Shown: in pieces, positions 1 through 5,471 of the stretch
Layout of the letters: every line of letters begins with the position of its first letter
How positions within the stretch are numbered: position 1 is the stretch's first letter
NCBI GenBank assembly: GCA_016794765.1
Contig: JAEUJG010000577.1
Coordinates: 1-9,975, forward strand
DNA length: 9,975 nt
Source of the DNA: Spirochaetaceae bacterium
GTDB lineage: Bacteria > Spirochaetota > Spirochaetia > Treponematales > Rectinemataceae
Direction: 5' to 3'
Translations under genes and position numbers: made by a program
Notes under the pieces: generated by a model
Told to the model about the DNA's origin: nothing
What the model saw: only the letters and a program-made list of their open reading frames with translations
The model's database searches: none

Positions 1-1
1 A

Positions 2-277
2 GAAGGACAGGCCTTGAGCCTCCTCGACGATTCGGGCGTGCCCCTCGTCTTCCGCTTGCCCGCGGAGGATCTTTACGGCATCGCCCCGGAGCGTTACGCC
101 GCCCGCGTCGCCGAACTCTCCGCCCTCTTGCGGAGCGACGAGGCCAGCCGCGGCGCCGGCATCGTCCGCAGCCTCCACGGCGCGGCCGTCCATCGGCCGG
201 TGCGGAAGGGCGACCGCTTCTCGATCTGGATCGAGCAGACCGGCGGGCTGACGATCAAGGACGCCTTCGTCTTTTAA
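2..277 (+). CDS. 3' end of an unrecognised protein (5' truncated by window edge)
   Basis: The frame is open from the first bases of the window (codons GAA GGA CAG GCC, then TTG at 14) and ends at TAA 275-277, so the visible 91 codons are probably the C-terminus of a longer gene. A TTG start at 14 is possible but has no convincing ribosome binding site in view. The visible part is soluble in character, with no membrane segment, and ends in a hydrophobic strand-like tail (TIKDAFVF). Its codon choice (GCC, CTC, GTC, GAC) matches the neighbours, so it looks native. I do not recognise the family and infer no function. A 58-base gap separates it from the next gene, so it need not belong to that operon. 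Confidence 0.6.
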   Translation, partial: EGQALSLLDDSGVPLVFRLPAEDLYGIAPERYAARVAELSALLRSDEASRGAGIVRSLHGAAVHRPVRKGDRFSIWIEQTGGLTIKDAFVF

Positions 278-300
278 GCTTTTCCGGCGCGCGTGGACCC

Positions 301-329
301 TTGCGATCCGCGGCCGGGGCGTCGATACT
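301..329 (+). promoter_or_regulatory. candidate sigma70 promoter for the binding protein/kinase pair
   Basis: TTGCGA (301-306) and GATACT (324-329) are separated by 17 bases; each matches the sigma70 consensus at 4 of 6 positions. The -10 box ends only 6 bases before the ATG at 336, so a start about 7 bases downstream would make the transcript begin at or next to the start codon. There is also no Shine-Dalgarno sequence ahead of that ATG, which is consistent with a leaderless message. This is a weak, pattern-only prediction. Confidence 0.3.
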
Positions 330-335
330 TGAGCC

Positions 336-1064
336 ATGAGTCGCGCCTTTTGCCTGCTCGCGCTCACCCTTGCCTGTCTCGCCCTCGCTTTGCCCGCCGT
401 CGCGGAACGTTTCGTCTTCAGCTCCCTTGAGGTCTTTCCCCGATCCGCGCCCGACGGTTCCGGCTTCGAGGACCGAATCCTGGCCGAGGCGATGCGTCGG
501 CTCGGGCACGACTTCGAGCTCGTCCGCATTCCCTCCGAGCGTGCCCTCGTCTCGCTGGACCAGGGCCTGATCGACGGGGAGTACGTGAGGATCGCCGGCC
601 TCGGGACAACCTACCCGTCGATCGTGATGGTGGCCGAACCCATAGCGAAAATGGAATTCGTCGCCATCACCCTGTCCCCCTCCCTCCCCATCGATTCCTG
701 GAAGGATCTCGAGGGGCTTCGCCTCGGCGTCATCCGCGGCTGGAAGATCGTTGAGGATAAGACGCGGGGCTTCCCCAAGCTCCAGCCGATGCGCGACGAG
801 GCGGGCCTGTTCGACATGCTGGCCTACGGTCGGGTCGACGCGATCGTCTACGAGCGGCTCGAGGGTACCCGCCAGCTTTCCAAGCCCGGCGCGCCCGCCG
901 GGATGCGGATGGGCAAGACCTTGGAGTTCAGGGACATGTACCTGTATCTCTCCGGCCGCCGCGCCTCCCTGGCCGCCCCCCTCGCCGCCGAGCTCCGCGA
1001 GCTCCGGAGCGAGGGCTTCATCGACAAGGTCACCGACGAAGTGACGGCCGCCGCCTTCAAATGA
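336..1064 (+). CDS. periplasmic solute-binding protein, family 3-like (sensor partner)
   Basis: This 242-residue protein begins with a signal peptide: basic Arg3, a hydrophobic core at residues 5-19, and a signal peptidase I site AVA|E after residue 23. The mature part has the order of SBP_bac_3-type two-lobed binding proteins: an early strand (FVFSSLEVFP), a helix with RRLGHDFELVRIPSERAL (54-71), the DGEYVR segment (80-85), a hinge strand (EFVAITLS), then SWKDLEGLRLGVIRGW (121-136), typical of lobe 2. Family members bind amino acids or other small solutes. No permease or ATPase gene is nearby. The stop overlaps the start of a histidine kinase by 4 bases (ATGA), so I infer it presents ligand to that sensor rather than feeding a transporter. 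The ligand cannot be told. A lipobox reading at Cys14 is less likely because hydrophobic sequence continues after it. Confidence 0.8.
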   Translation: MSRAFCLLALTLACLALALPAVAERFVFSSLEVFPRSAPDGSGFEDRILAEAMRRLGHDFELVRIPSERALVSLDQGLIDGEYVRIAGLGTTYPSIVMVAEPIAKMEFVAITLSPSLPIDSWKDLEGLRLGVIRGWKIVEDKTRGFPKLQPMRDEAGLFDMLAYGRVDAIVYERLEGTRQLSKPGAPAGMRMGKTLEFRDMYLYLSGRRASLAAPLAAELRELRSEGFIDKVTDEVTAAAFK

Positions 1065-2446
1065 CCTCCGCAAGCGCCGGCGCGAGCCTCAAGCGCCGGT
1101 TGTCGGGCCTCATCCTCGCGACCGGCCTGGTCGCCGCCGGCATGGCTTCCCTCGTCCACGCGCTCGTCGCCTATCGATCTGAAACCCTGCGCCTCGGTCA
1201 CGAACTCGATCGTGCGGCCCTGCTCTACGGTCCGGCGGTCACGGAGGCGCTTTGGGTCTTCGACGAAAGCCTGGTCCGGGCCCTCCTCGGCGGCATGGTG
1301 CGCTCCCCCGAGCTCGCCTGGGCGGCGGTCGCCGAGGAAAAGGGTATCGTGGCGGAGGAGGGGGAGCGTCCCGCCTCGGAGCGCTGGCTGCGCCGCGTTC
1401 CCCTGTCCCGCGAGCTGCGCGGGGTCGAGCAAAAGCTCGGCGAGCTCCTCCTCGCCGGGGACGAGGCGGCGCCCCCGCGCGCCGCCGTCGATTCCCTCCT
1501 CGTGACGCTGCCCGTCTCCCTCGGCGTGCTTTTTTTCCTGGCCTTGACCATCCTGGGCTTCCTGTCCCGGCAGGTCTCGAGGCCCCTCGCGGAGGCGGTC
1601 GCCCATCTCGAGGCCTTCGACCTCGAAAAGGGCGGCGGGGAACTCGCCCTCGGCCGCCGACGCTACGGCGACGAGCTCGACATCCTCGTCGAGTCCTTCA
1701 ACGAACTCGGCGCGCGGCTGCGCTCCGCCTACCGGACGCGGCTCGAGGCGGAAGCCTCCCTCGAAAGGGTCCTGGCCGAGCGCGAGGTGCTCGTGAAAGA
1801 GCTTTACCACCGGACGCGGAACAACATGCAGGTCCTCATCTCCCTCCTCGCCCTCGAAAAGGCCGGACTCTCCGACGAGGCCGCGATCGCCGCCTTCGAG
1901 TCGATCGAGGGGCGCATCGCCTCCATGTCCCTCGTCCACCGGCTTCTCTACGAGTCCCGCGACCTCGTGGCCCTCGATCTCGCCGACTACGTGCGCGAGC
2001 GCGGCGAGGAGGCGGCGCGGCGCGCGGAGACGCAGGGCCGCTCGGCCCGCCTCCGGTTCGACCTGGAGAGCATAGAGACCTCGGTCGACATCGCCATTCC
2101 TTTCGGCCTCGTCCTCGGCGAGCTCCTCGACGAGGCCTTCAGGAACTTGGGGCAAGGCGGGCGCGGCCTCGTGCGCGTATCGCTGTCGCGGCTCGGCGAC
2201 GAAGGCGCCGAACTGGTCGTGGAGCGCCCGGGCGGCGGGGGGCAAGGCGGGGAGACCGGCGGGGTTGGGGGAGGCGATGCGGCCGGCGACGTGGCCGGTG
2301 CCGCGGCCGGCGGCTTCGGGTCCGAAATCGTCGCGGCCCTCGTCGCCGAACAGCTCCACGGCCGGCTCTCGCGCGAAACGGCCGGCGAGGGCGGCTTCCG
2401 GAGCCGCGTCGGCTTTTCCCTCGTCCAGTACGAACCGCGCCTCTGA
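1061..2446 (+). CDS. membrane sensor histidine kinase, HisKA_2 type, with degenerate ATPase domain
   Basis: The 461-residue protein has two membrane segments (about 14-38 and 146-168) flanking a roughly 107-residue extracytoplasmic domain. That domain contains EALWVFDESLVRALLGGM (62-79), a pattern common in small CHASE-like sensor domains. A HAMP-like linker follows (about 169-222), then a HisKA_2 dimerisation/phosphotransfer domain with ELYHRTRNNMQVL around the acceptor His250, and SMSLVHRLLYES further on. The C-terminal part aligns in outline with HATPase_c: IPFGLVLGELLDEAF (346-360) in place of the N box, and GSEIVAALVAEQLHGRL for the last motif. However, the N-box Asn is replaced (LLDEAF, where the family has a form like LITNAL), and the DxGxG G1 box reads ERPGGGG (388-394), followed by a Gly/Ala-rich stretch to about 418. 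It is translationally coupled to the upstream binding protein. No response regulator lies in the window. The family is fairly sure; catalytic competence is doubtful. Confidence 0.85.
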   Translation: MTSASAGASLKRRLSGLILATGLVAAGMASLVHALVAYRSETLRLGHELDRAALLYGPAVTEALWVFDESLVRALLGGMVRSPELAWAAVAEEKGIVAEEGERPASERWLRRVPLSRELRGVEQKLGELLLAGDEAAPPRAAVDSLLVTLPVSLGVLFFLALTILGFLSRQVSRPLAEAVAHLEAFDLEKGGGELALGRRRYGDELDILVESFNELGARLRSAYRTRLEAEASLERVLAEREVLVKELYHRTRNNMQVLISLLALEKAGLSDEAAIAAFESIEGRIASMSLVHRLLYESRDLVALDLADYVRERGEEAARRAETQGRSARLRFDLESIETSVDIAIPFGLVLGELLDEAFRNLGQGGRGLVRVSLSRLGDEGAELVVERPGGGGQGGETGGVGGGDAAGDVAGAAAGGFGSEIVAALVAEQLHGRLSRETAGEGGFRSRVGFSLVQYEPRL

Positions 2447-2455
2447 GCCCCGGCC

Positions 2456-2496
2456 GCCTTCTTCCGGAAGGCGCGCCTTGCATCGGAGGCCTTCCG
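2456..2496 (+). other. overlapping alternative hairpins between kinase gene and argS
   Basis: The 101-base gap holds GCCTTC (2456-2461), CGGAAGGC (2465-2472) and GCCTTCCG (2489-2496). The middle block can pair with the first (6 bp, 5-base loop) or with the third (8 bp, 16-base loop), but not with both. No T-run follows either hairpin, so neither is a standard rho-independent terminator. The first could be a weak 3' end for the kinase message. No other gene is visible in this gap. Confidence 0.4.
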
Positions 2497-2507
2497 CAGG
2501 CTAGACT
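2478..2507 (+). promoter_or_regulatory. weak candidate promoter for argS
   Basis: TTGCAT (2478-2483) and TAGACT (2502-2507) are 18 bases apart, matching consensus at 3 and 4 of 6 positions. Transcription would begin near 2514 and give a leader of about 34 bases that includes the AAGGAG-type ribosome binding site at 2530-2535. It overlaps the alternative hairpins, so at most one of the two readings is likely to matter. Pattern only. Confidence 0.25.
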
Positions 2508-2547
2508 GCGATTTCACTCCAATACCGCCAAGGAGCCAGAGAATCCC

Positions 2548-4311
2548 ATGGTCGAAGCCAAGGCAGCCTGGAAAGCCATAGTCGCCCGCGCCCTCGCGGC
2601 CTACATCGCCGAAAAGGGCGCCCCCGTAGAAGCGCCCGCGGCAAGCGCCGTCGTCCTCGAGCGGCCGCCCAAGCCCGAGCTCGGCGATTTCGGCTTTCCC
2701 ATGTTCCCCTACGCCAAGCTGCTCCGCGCGGCGCCTCCCGCCGTCGCGGCGGCCCTCGCGGCCCTGATCGCCAAGGACCCGGAGGCGGCCGGCCTCGGCG
2801 AGGCCAAGGCCGAAGGCCCCTACCTCAACGTGCGCCTCGCCCGCGCTCCGGAGACCGCCCGCATCCTCTCCGCGGTCGCCAAGCCCGGCTGGGGCGCCTC
2901 CTCCGGCCAGGCGGGCCACAAGGTCCTCGTCGAGTTCTCGAGCCCGAACACCAACAAGCCCCTCCATCTCGGCCACCTCAGGAACAACGCCCTCGGCGAG
3001 TCCCTTTCCCGGATCCTCCTCGCGGCCGGCGCCGAGGTCCGCAAGGTCAACCACCTGAACGACCGCGGCATCAACATCTGCAAGTCCATGCTCGCCTACC
3101 TCCGCTACGGCGAGGGCAAGACCCCCGCGGACGAGGGCCTCAAGGGCGACCACTTCGTCGGCAAGTACTATGTCCTCTACAACAAGCTCAAGGCGGAGGA
3201 TCCGAACGCGGAGGCCGACGCGCAGGAGCTCGTGCGGCGCTGGGAGGCCGGCGATCCGGAGATCCGCGCCCTCCAGGAGAAGATGAACGCCTGGACCTTC
3301 GAGGGAGTCAAGGCGACCTACGCCCGCACCGGCGTGTCCTTCGACGCCTACGACTTCGAGACCGAAACCTACGAACAGGGCCGCGCCGAGGTCTTGAAGG
3401 GCCTCGAGCGCGGCGTGTTCTTCAAGGAAGAGGACGGCTCCGTCCAGATCGACCTCGAGGACGTCGGCCTCGACAAGAAGGTCCTCCTCCGCAAGGACGG
3501 CACGAGCATCTACATCACGCAGGACATCGGGACCGCCATCCACCGGCACGAAGGCTGGCCCTACGACCGCGTCGTCTACGTGGTCGGCAACGAGCAGGTC
3601 TACCACTTCAAGGTCCTCTTCGAGGTCCTGAAGCGCCTCGGCTTCGACTGGGCGAACGACCTTCACCACCTCTCCTACGGCATGGTGAACCTCCCCACGG
3701 GCCGGATGAAGACCCGCGAAGGCACGATCGTCGACGCGGACGACCTCGTCGACGCGGTCGCCGAGCTCGCCGCCAAGGAGATCGAGGCCAAGGGCCGCGA
3801 GGAGTCCGCCGGCGCCGTCAAGGATATCGCCGGCAAGATCGCCCTCGGTTCCCTCCACTACTTCCTGCTTCACGTCGCCCCGGTCAAGGATATCCTCTAC
3901 GACCCGGCCGAGTCCCTTTCCTTCACCGGCGACACCGGCCCCTACATCCAGTACATGGGTGCCCGCGCCTCCTCCATCCTCCGCAAGCACGCGGCGGGGG
4001 AGGGCAACGCCGTCAAGGGCCGGGCCGATCCCGCCCTCCTCGCGGGCGAGGCGGACTGGGAGCTCCTGAAGCTCGTCGCCGCCCTGCCGGAGTGCGTCGA
4101 CCAGGCCGCCGCCGCGATGGAGCCCTCGGTCATGGCGGGCTACGCCCACGACCTGGCGGCGGGCTTTTCCGCCTGGTATCGCGACAATCCCGTCCTGAAC
4201 TGTCCCGATCCGAACCTCGCGGCCAGCCGCCTCGAGCTCGTCAAGGCGGTCAAGGCCGGCCTTGAAAAGGCGGCCGGACTCGTTTGCATCCCCTTCCTGG
4301 AGACCATGTAG
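2548..4311 (+). CDS. argS: arginyl-tRNA synthetase (ArgRS)
   Basis: This class I aminoacyl-tRNA synthetase charges tRNA-Arg with arginine in the cytoplasm, and its 587 residues are the usual bacterial length. Residues 1 to about 115 form the ArgRS-specific N-terminal tRNA-binding domain. The class I signature is SSPNTNKPLHLGHLRNN (131-147), with HLGH at 140-143. The KMSK region reads GRMKTREG (385-392), the variant found in many ArgRS enzymes. Lys137, just upstream of HLGH, is the residue type thought to compensate for a non-canonical KMSK loop. GDTGPYIQY (461-469) opens the DALR anticodon-binding domain, which runs to the end. I chose ATG 2548 because AAGGAG lies about 12 bases upstream and family similarity begins there; the same frame is open far upstream only because it shadows the kinase gene. 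It appears to be a single-gene unit before the rplU promoter. Confidence 0.97.
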   Translation: MVEAKAAWKAIVARALAAYIAEKGAPVEAPAASAVVLERPPKPELGDFGFPMFPYAKLLRAAPPAVAAALAALIAKDPEAAGLGEAKAEGPYLNVRLARAPETARILSAVAKPGWGASSGQAGHKVLVEFSSPNTNKPLHLGHLRNNALGESLSRILLAAGAEVRKVNHLNDRGINICKSMLAYLRYGEGKTPADEGLKGDHFVGKYYVLYNKLKAEDPNAEADAQELVRRWEAGDPEIRALQEKMNAWTFEGVKATYARTGVSFDAYDFETETYEQGRAEVLKGLERGVFFKEEDGSVQIDLEDVGLDKKVLLRKDGTSIYITQDIGTAIHRHEGWPYDRVVYVVGNEQVYHFKVLFEVLKRLGFDWANDLHHLSYGMVNLPTGRMKTREGTIVDADDLVDAVAELAAKEIEAKGREESAGAVKDIAGKIALGSLHYFLLHVAPVKDILYDPAESLSFTGDTGPYIQYMGARASSILRKHAAGEGNAVKGRADPALLAGEADWELLKLVAALPECVDQAAAAMEPSVMAGYAHDLAAGFSAWYRDNPVLNCPDPNLAASRLELVKAVKAGLEKAAGLVCIPFLETM

Positions 4312-4342
4312 GCTTCGTCGGCCCGGGAGCCGGCCTTGCCGA

Positions 4343-4372
4343 TTGACAGTATCGCCCGTTGCGGTGTATAAG
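4343..4372 (+). promoter_or_regulatory. strong sigma70-type promoter for rplU-prp-rpmA
   Basis: A perfect -35 box TTGACA (4343-4348) and TATAAG (4367-4372, 5 of 6 matches) are spaced by 18 bases. They sit in a 97-base gap that is visibly less GC-rich than its surroundings. The expected start is near 4379, giving a leader of about 30 bases before the rplU ATG at 4409, with GAGG at 4398-4401 as the ribosome binding site. The leader is short and I see no structured L21 autoregulatory element in it. Confidence 0.8.
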
Positions 4373-4408
4373 TTGACGCCCAAGTATCGAATTGATCGAG
4401 GTTACGTT

Positions 4409-4717
4409 ATGTACGCAGTCGTTGAAATTGCCGGTAAGCAGTATCGCGCCGAGAAGGGCGCCACCCTCAGGGTCGATCGTCTCGAGGCCGAGAAGGGCGC
4501 GTCCCTCTCCCTCGACAAGGTCCTCCTCCTTTCCGGCGACACCGTGAAGGTCGGGGCCCCCTACGTCGCGGGCGCCGCCGTCAAGGCGATCGTCCAGGAA
4601 GAGATGAAGGGCGATAAGATCATCGTCTTCAAGTACAAGCCCAAGAAGGACTACCGCAGGACCCAGGGCCACCGCCAGTCCTACACCGTCCTCAAGGTCG
4701 AGGAGATCGTCGGCTGA
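4409..4717 (+). CDS. rplU: 50S ribosomal protein L21
   Basis: The 102-residue protein is normal length for bL21, a 23S rRNA-binding protein of the large subunit. It opens with MYAVVEIAGKQYRAEKG, the L21 N-terminal signature, and has the basic rRNA-binding loop KYKPKKDYRRTQGHRQ at 75-90, followed by SYTVLKVEEI. ATG 4409 is supported by GAGG at 4398-4401 with a 7-base spacing and by alignment to the family start; the frame is open further upstream but without L21 similarity. It is the first gene after a strong promoter and is followed 25 bases later by prp and then rpmA, the usual order for L21 and L27. Confidence 0.98.
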   Translation: MYAVVEIAGKQYRAEKGATLRVDRLEAEKGASLSLDKVLLLSGDTVKVGAPYVAGAAVKAIVQEEMKGDKIIVFKYKPKKDYRRTQGHRQSYTVLKVEEIVG

Positions 4718-4742
4718 TTTCGCTCGGGTCCGGAGACGGGGC

Positions 4743-5084
4743 GTGATAGCGGCCAAGGCCGTGCTCGACGCCGAGGGGCGGCTGGTCCGCTTCGAGGCCG
4801 AAGGTCACGCAGGATCGGGTCCCAAGGGACGCGATCTCGTGTGCGCCGCCTTTTCCGTACTCGCGCGGAGCGCCTACGAGGCCCTCGCGGGCTTGCCCGG
4901 GGTCGAACTGGAAGGTTCGGCGCCGGATCGGGGTTCCTTGCGCTTTCGCGTGCGGAGCTTCGGCCCCGGATCGGAAGGAAGGGCGGCGGGAATCGCCGAC
5001 TTCCTCCTGGCCGGAATCTCCGGTCTCGAACGGGAATATCCCGGCGAGGTCGGGCTCACGATAGAACGATATTGGAGGGAATGA
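4743..5084 (+). CDS. prp: ribosomal-processing cysteine protease Prp
   Basis: Prp proteases sit between rplU and rpmA and, in Firmicutes and others, remove a short N-terminal extension from L27 before it enters the ribosome. This 113-residue protein has the family core GHAGSGPKGRDLVCAAFSVL (21-40), which carries the catalytic His22 and Cys34, and a C-terminal half with GISGLEREYPGEVGLTIE typical of the fold. The GTG start at 4743 is chosen because GGAG (4732-4735) lies 7 bases upstream. The gap to rpmA is 1 base. The active-site residues are intact, so an active enzyme is expected. Oddly, the L27 encoded next door has no extension to cut, so the substrate here is unclear. Confidence 0.92.
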   Translation: MIAAKAVLDAEGRLVRFEAEGHAGSGPKGRDLVCAAFSVLARSAYEALAGLPGVELEGSAPDRGSLRFRVRSFGPGSEGRAAGIADFLLAGISGLEREYPGEVGLTIERYWRE

Positions 5085-5085
5085 T

Positions 5086-5343
5086 ATGCCACACAAGGGC
5101 GTAAACGGCCGCGACTCGAATCCGCAGCATCTCGGCGTCAAGGCCTACGGCAACGAGGTCGTCACCGCCGGTTCCATCATCGTCCGCCAGCGCGGCACGA
5201 AGATCCACCCCGGTCTCAACGTGGGCATCGGCAAGGACGATACCCTCTTCGCCCTCGTGGACGGCAGGGTCTTCTTCAAGGAGTACAAGGGTCGGAAGTA
5301 CGCCGGCGTGGAAGTCCTCGCCGCCGAGCCCGCGAAGGCCTAG
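5086..5343 (+). CDS. rpmA: 50S ribosomal protein L27 with shortened N-terminal arm
   Basis: bL27 is a large-subunit protein whose N-terminal arm reaches the peptidyl-transferase centre. This 85-residue copy has the family body: NGRDSNPQHLGVKAYG, then VTAGSIIVRQRGTKIHPG, GIGKDDTLFALVDG and YKGRKYAGVEVL. The start is firm: GGAGGG (5074-5079) stands 6 bases before ATG 5086, and the same frame reaches a TAG at 5062-5064 with no other start between. Only six residues (MPHKGV) precede NGRDS, whereas E. coli has eleven (MAHKKAGGSTR), so about five residues of the Gly/Ser/Thr arm are missing. There is no Prp-type cleavable leader of the FASKKG kind. It begins 1 base after the prp stop and is followed by a terminator. 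Confidence 0.97.
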   Translation: MPHKGVNGRDSNPQHLGVKAYGNEVVTAGSIIVRQRGTKIHPGLNVGIGKDDTLFALVDGRVFFKEYKGRKYAGVEVLAAEPAKA

Positions 5344-5388
5344 CGAGACGCCCTTCAAGGCTCCCGCTTCCTACGGCTCCTCGTGAAG

Positions 5389-5430
5389 GCCGCCCTCGGC
5401 GCGTTAGCCCGACGGCGGCTTTATTATTTC
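5389..5430 (+). terminator. rho-independent terminator after rpmA
   Basis: GCCGCC (5389-5394) pairs with GGCGGC (5414-5419), and inside it TCGG (5396-5399) with CCGA (5409-5412), across a single C/C mismatch and a 9-base loop. The stem is followed at once by TTTATTATTT (5420-5429), a T-rich run that stands out in this GC-rich DNA. The A residues at 5386-5387 can extend the stem against the first Ts. It should end the rplU-prp-rpmA message, at least in part, ahead of obg. Confidence 0.8.
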
Positions 5431-5434
5431 AAGC

Positions 5435-5454
5435 CGCGCCTCCATAAAGGCGCG
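5435..5454 (+). other. GC-rich hairpin just upstream of obg
   Basis: CGCGCCT (5435-5441) and AGGCGCG (5448-5454) form a perfect 7-bp stem with loop CCATAA. The 3' side ends 17 bases before the obg GTG, and no T-run follows, so it is not a terminator. It may stabilise or modulate an obg leader. A promoter here is uncertain: TTTATT (5420-5425) and CATAAA (5443-5448), 17 bases apart, are weak matches. Confidence 0.4.
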
Positions 5455-5471
5455 CAACCTGGCAGGCTACC

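Noticed and set aside
336..407. Lipoprotein signal (lipobox) around Cys14 of the binding protein
   Set aside because: Thr rather than Leu stands at -3 and the hydrophobic core continues past the Cys to an AVA|E site, which fits signal peptidase I better. Spirochaete lipoboxes are loose, so this is not fully excluded.
848..2359. A 503-codon minus-strand open frame opposite the kinase gene
   Set aside because: Shadow of the histidine kinase and binding-protein genes, with no recognisable domains or ribosome binding site.
1252..2547. Long upstream extension of the argS frame
   Set aside because: The extension overlaps the kinase in another frame and is Arg/Pro-rich shadow sequence; ArgRS similarity and the ribosome binding site begin at 2548.
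2447..2547. T-box or tRNA-like element upstream of argS
   Set aside because: The gap is only 101 bases, no T-box consensus or cloverleaf is visible, and the hairpins seen do not form the needed elements.
3703..3729. Missing canonical KMSK motif in ArgRS as a sign of inactivation
   Set aside because: Variant KMSK sequences are usual in ArgRS. Lys137 upstream of HLGH is present and the rest of the enzyme is complete.
4373..4378. Second TTGAC(G) motif downstream of the rplU -10 box as another -35 box
   Set aside because: No -10 box stands at the right distance before the rplU start codon; the upstream TTGACA/TATAAG pair is far better.
1987..4383. A 798-codon minus-strand open frame opposite the kinase gene and argS
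   Set aside because: It lies antisense to argS and the kinase, whose motifs are certain. Long antisense frames are expected where codons almost all end in C or G. Its product is compositionally odd and matches no family I know.
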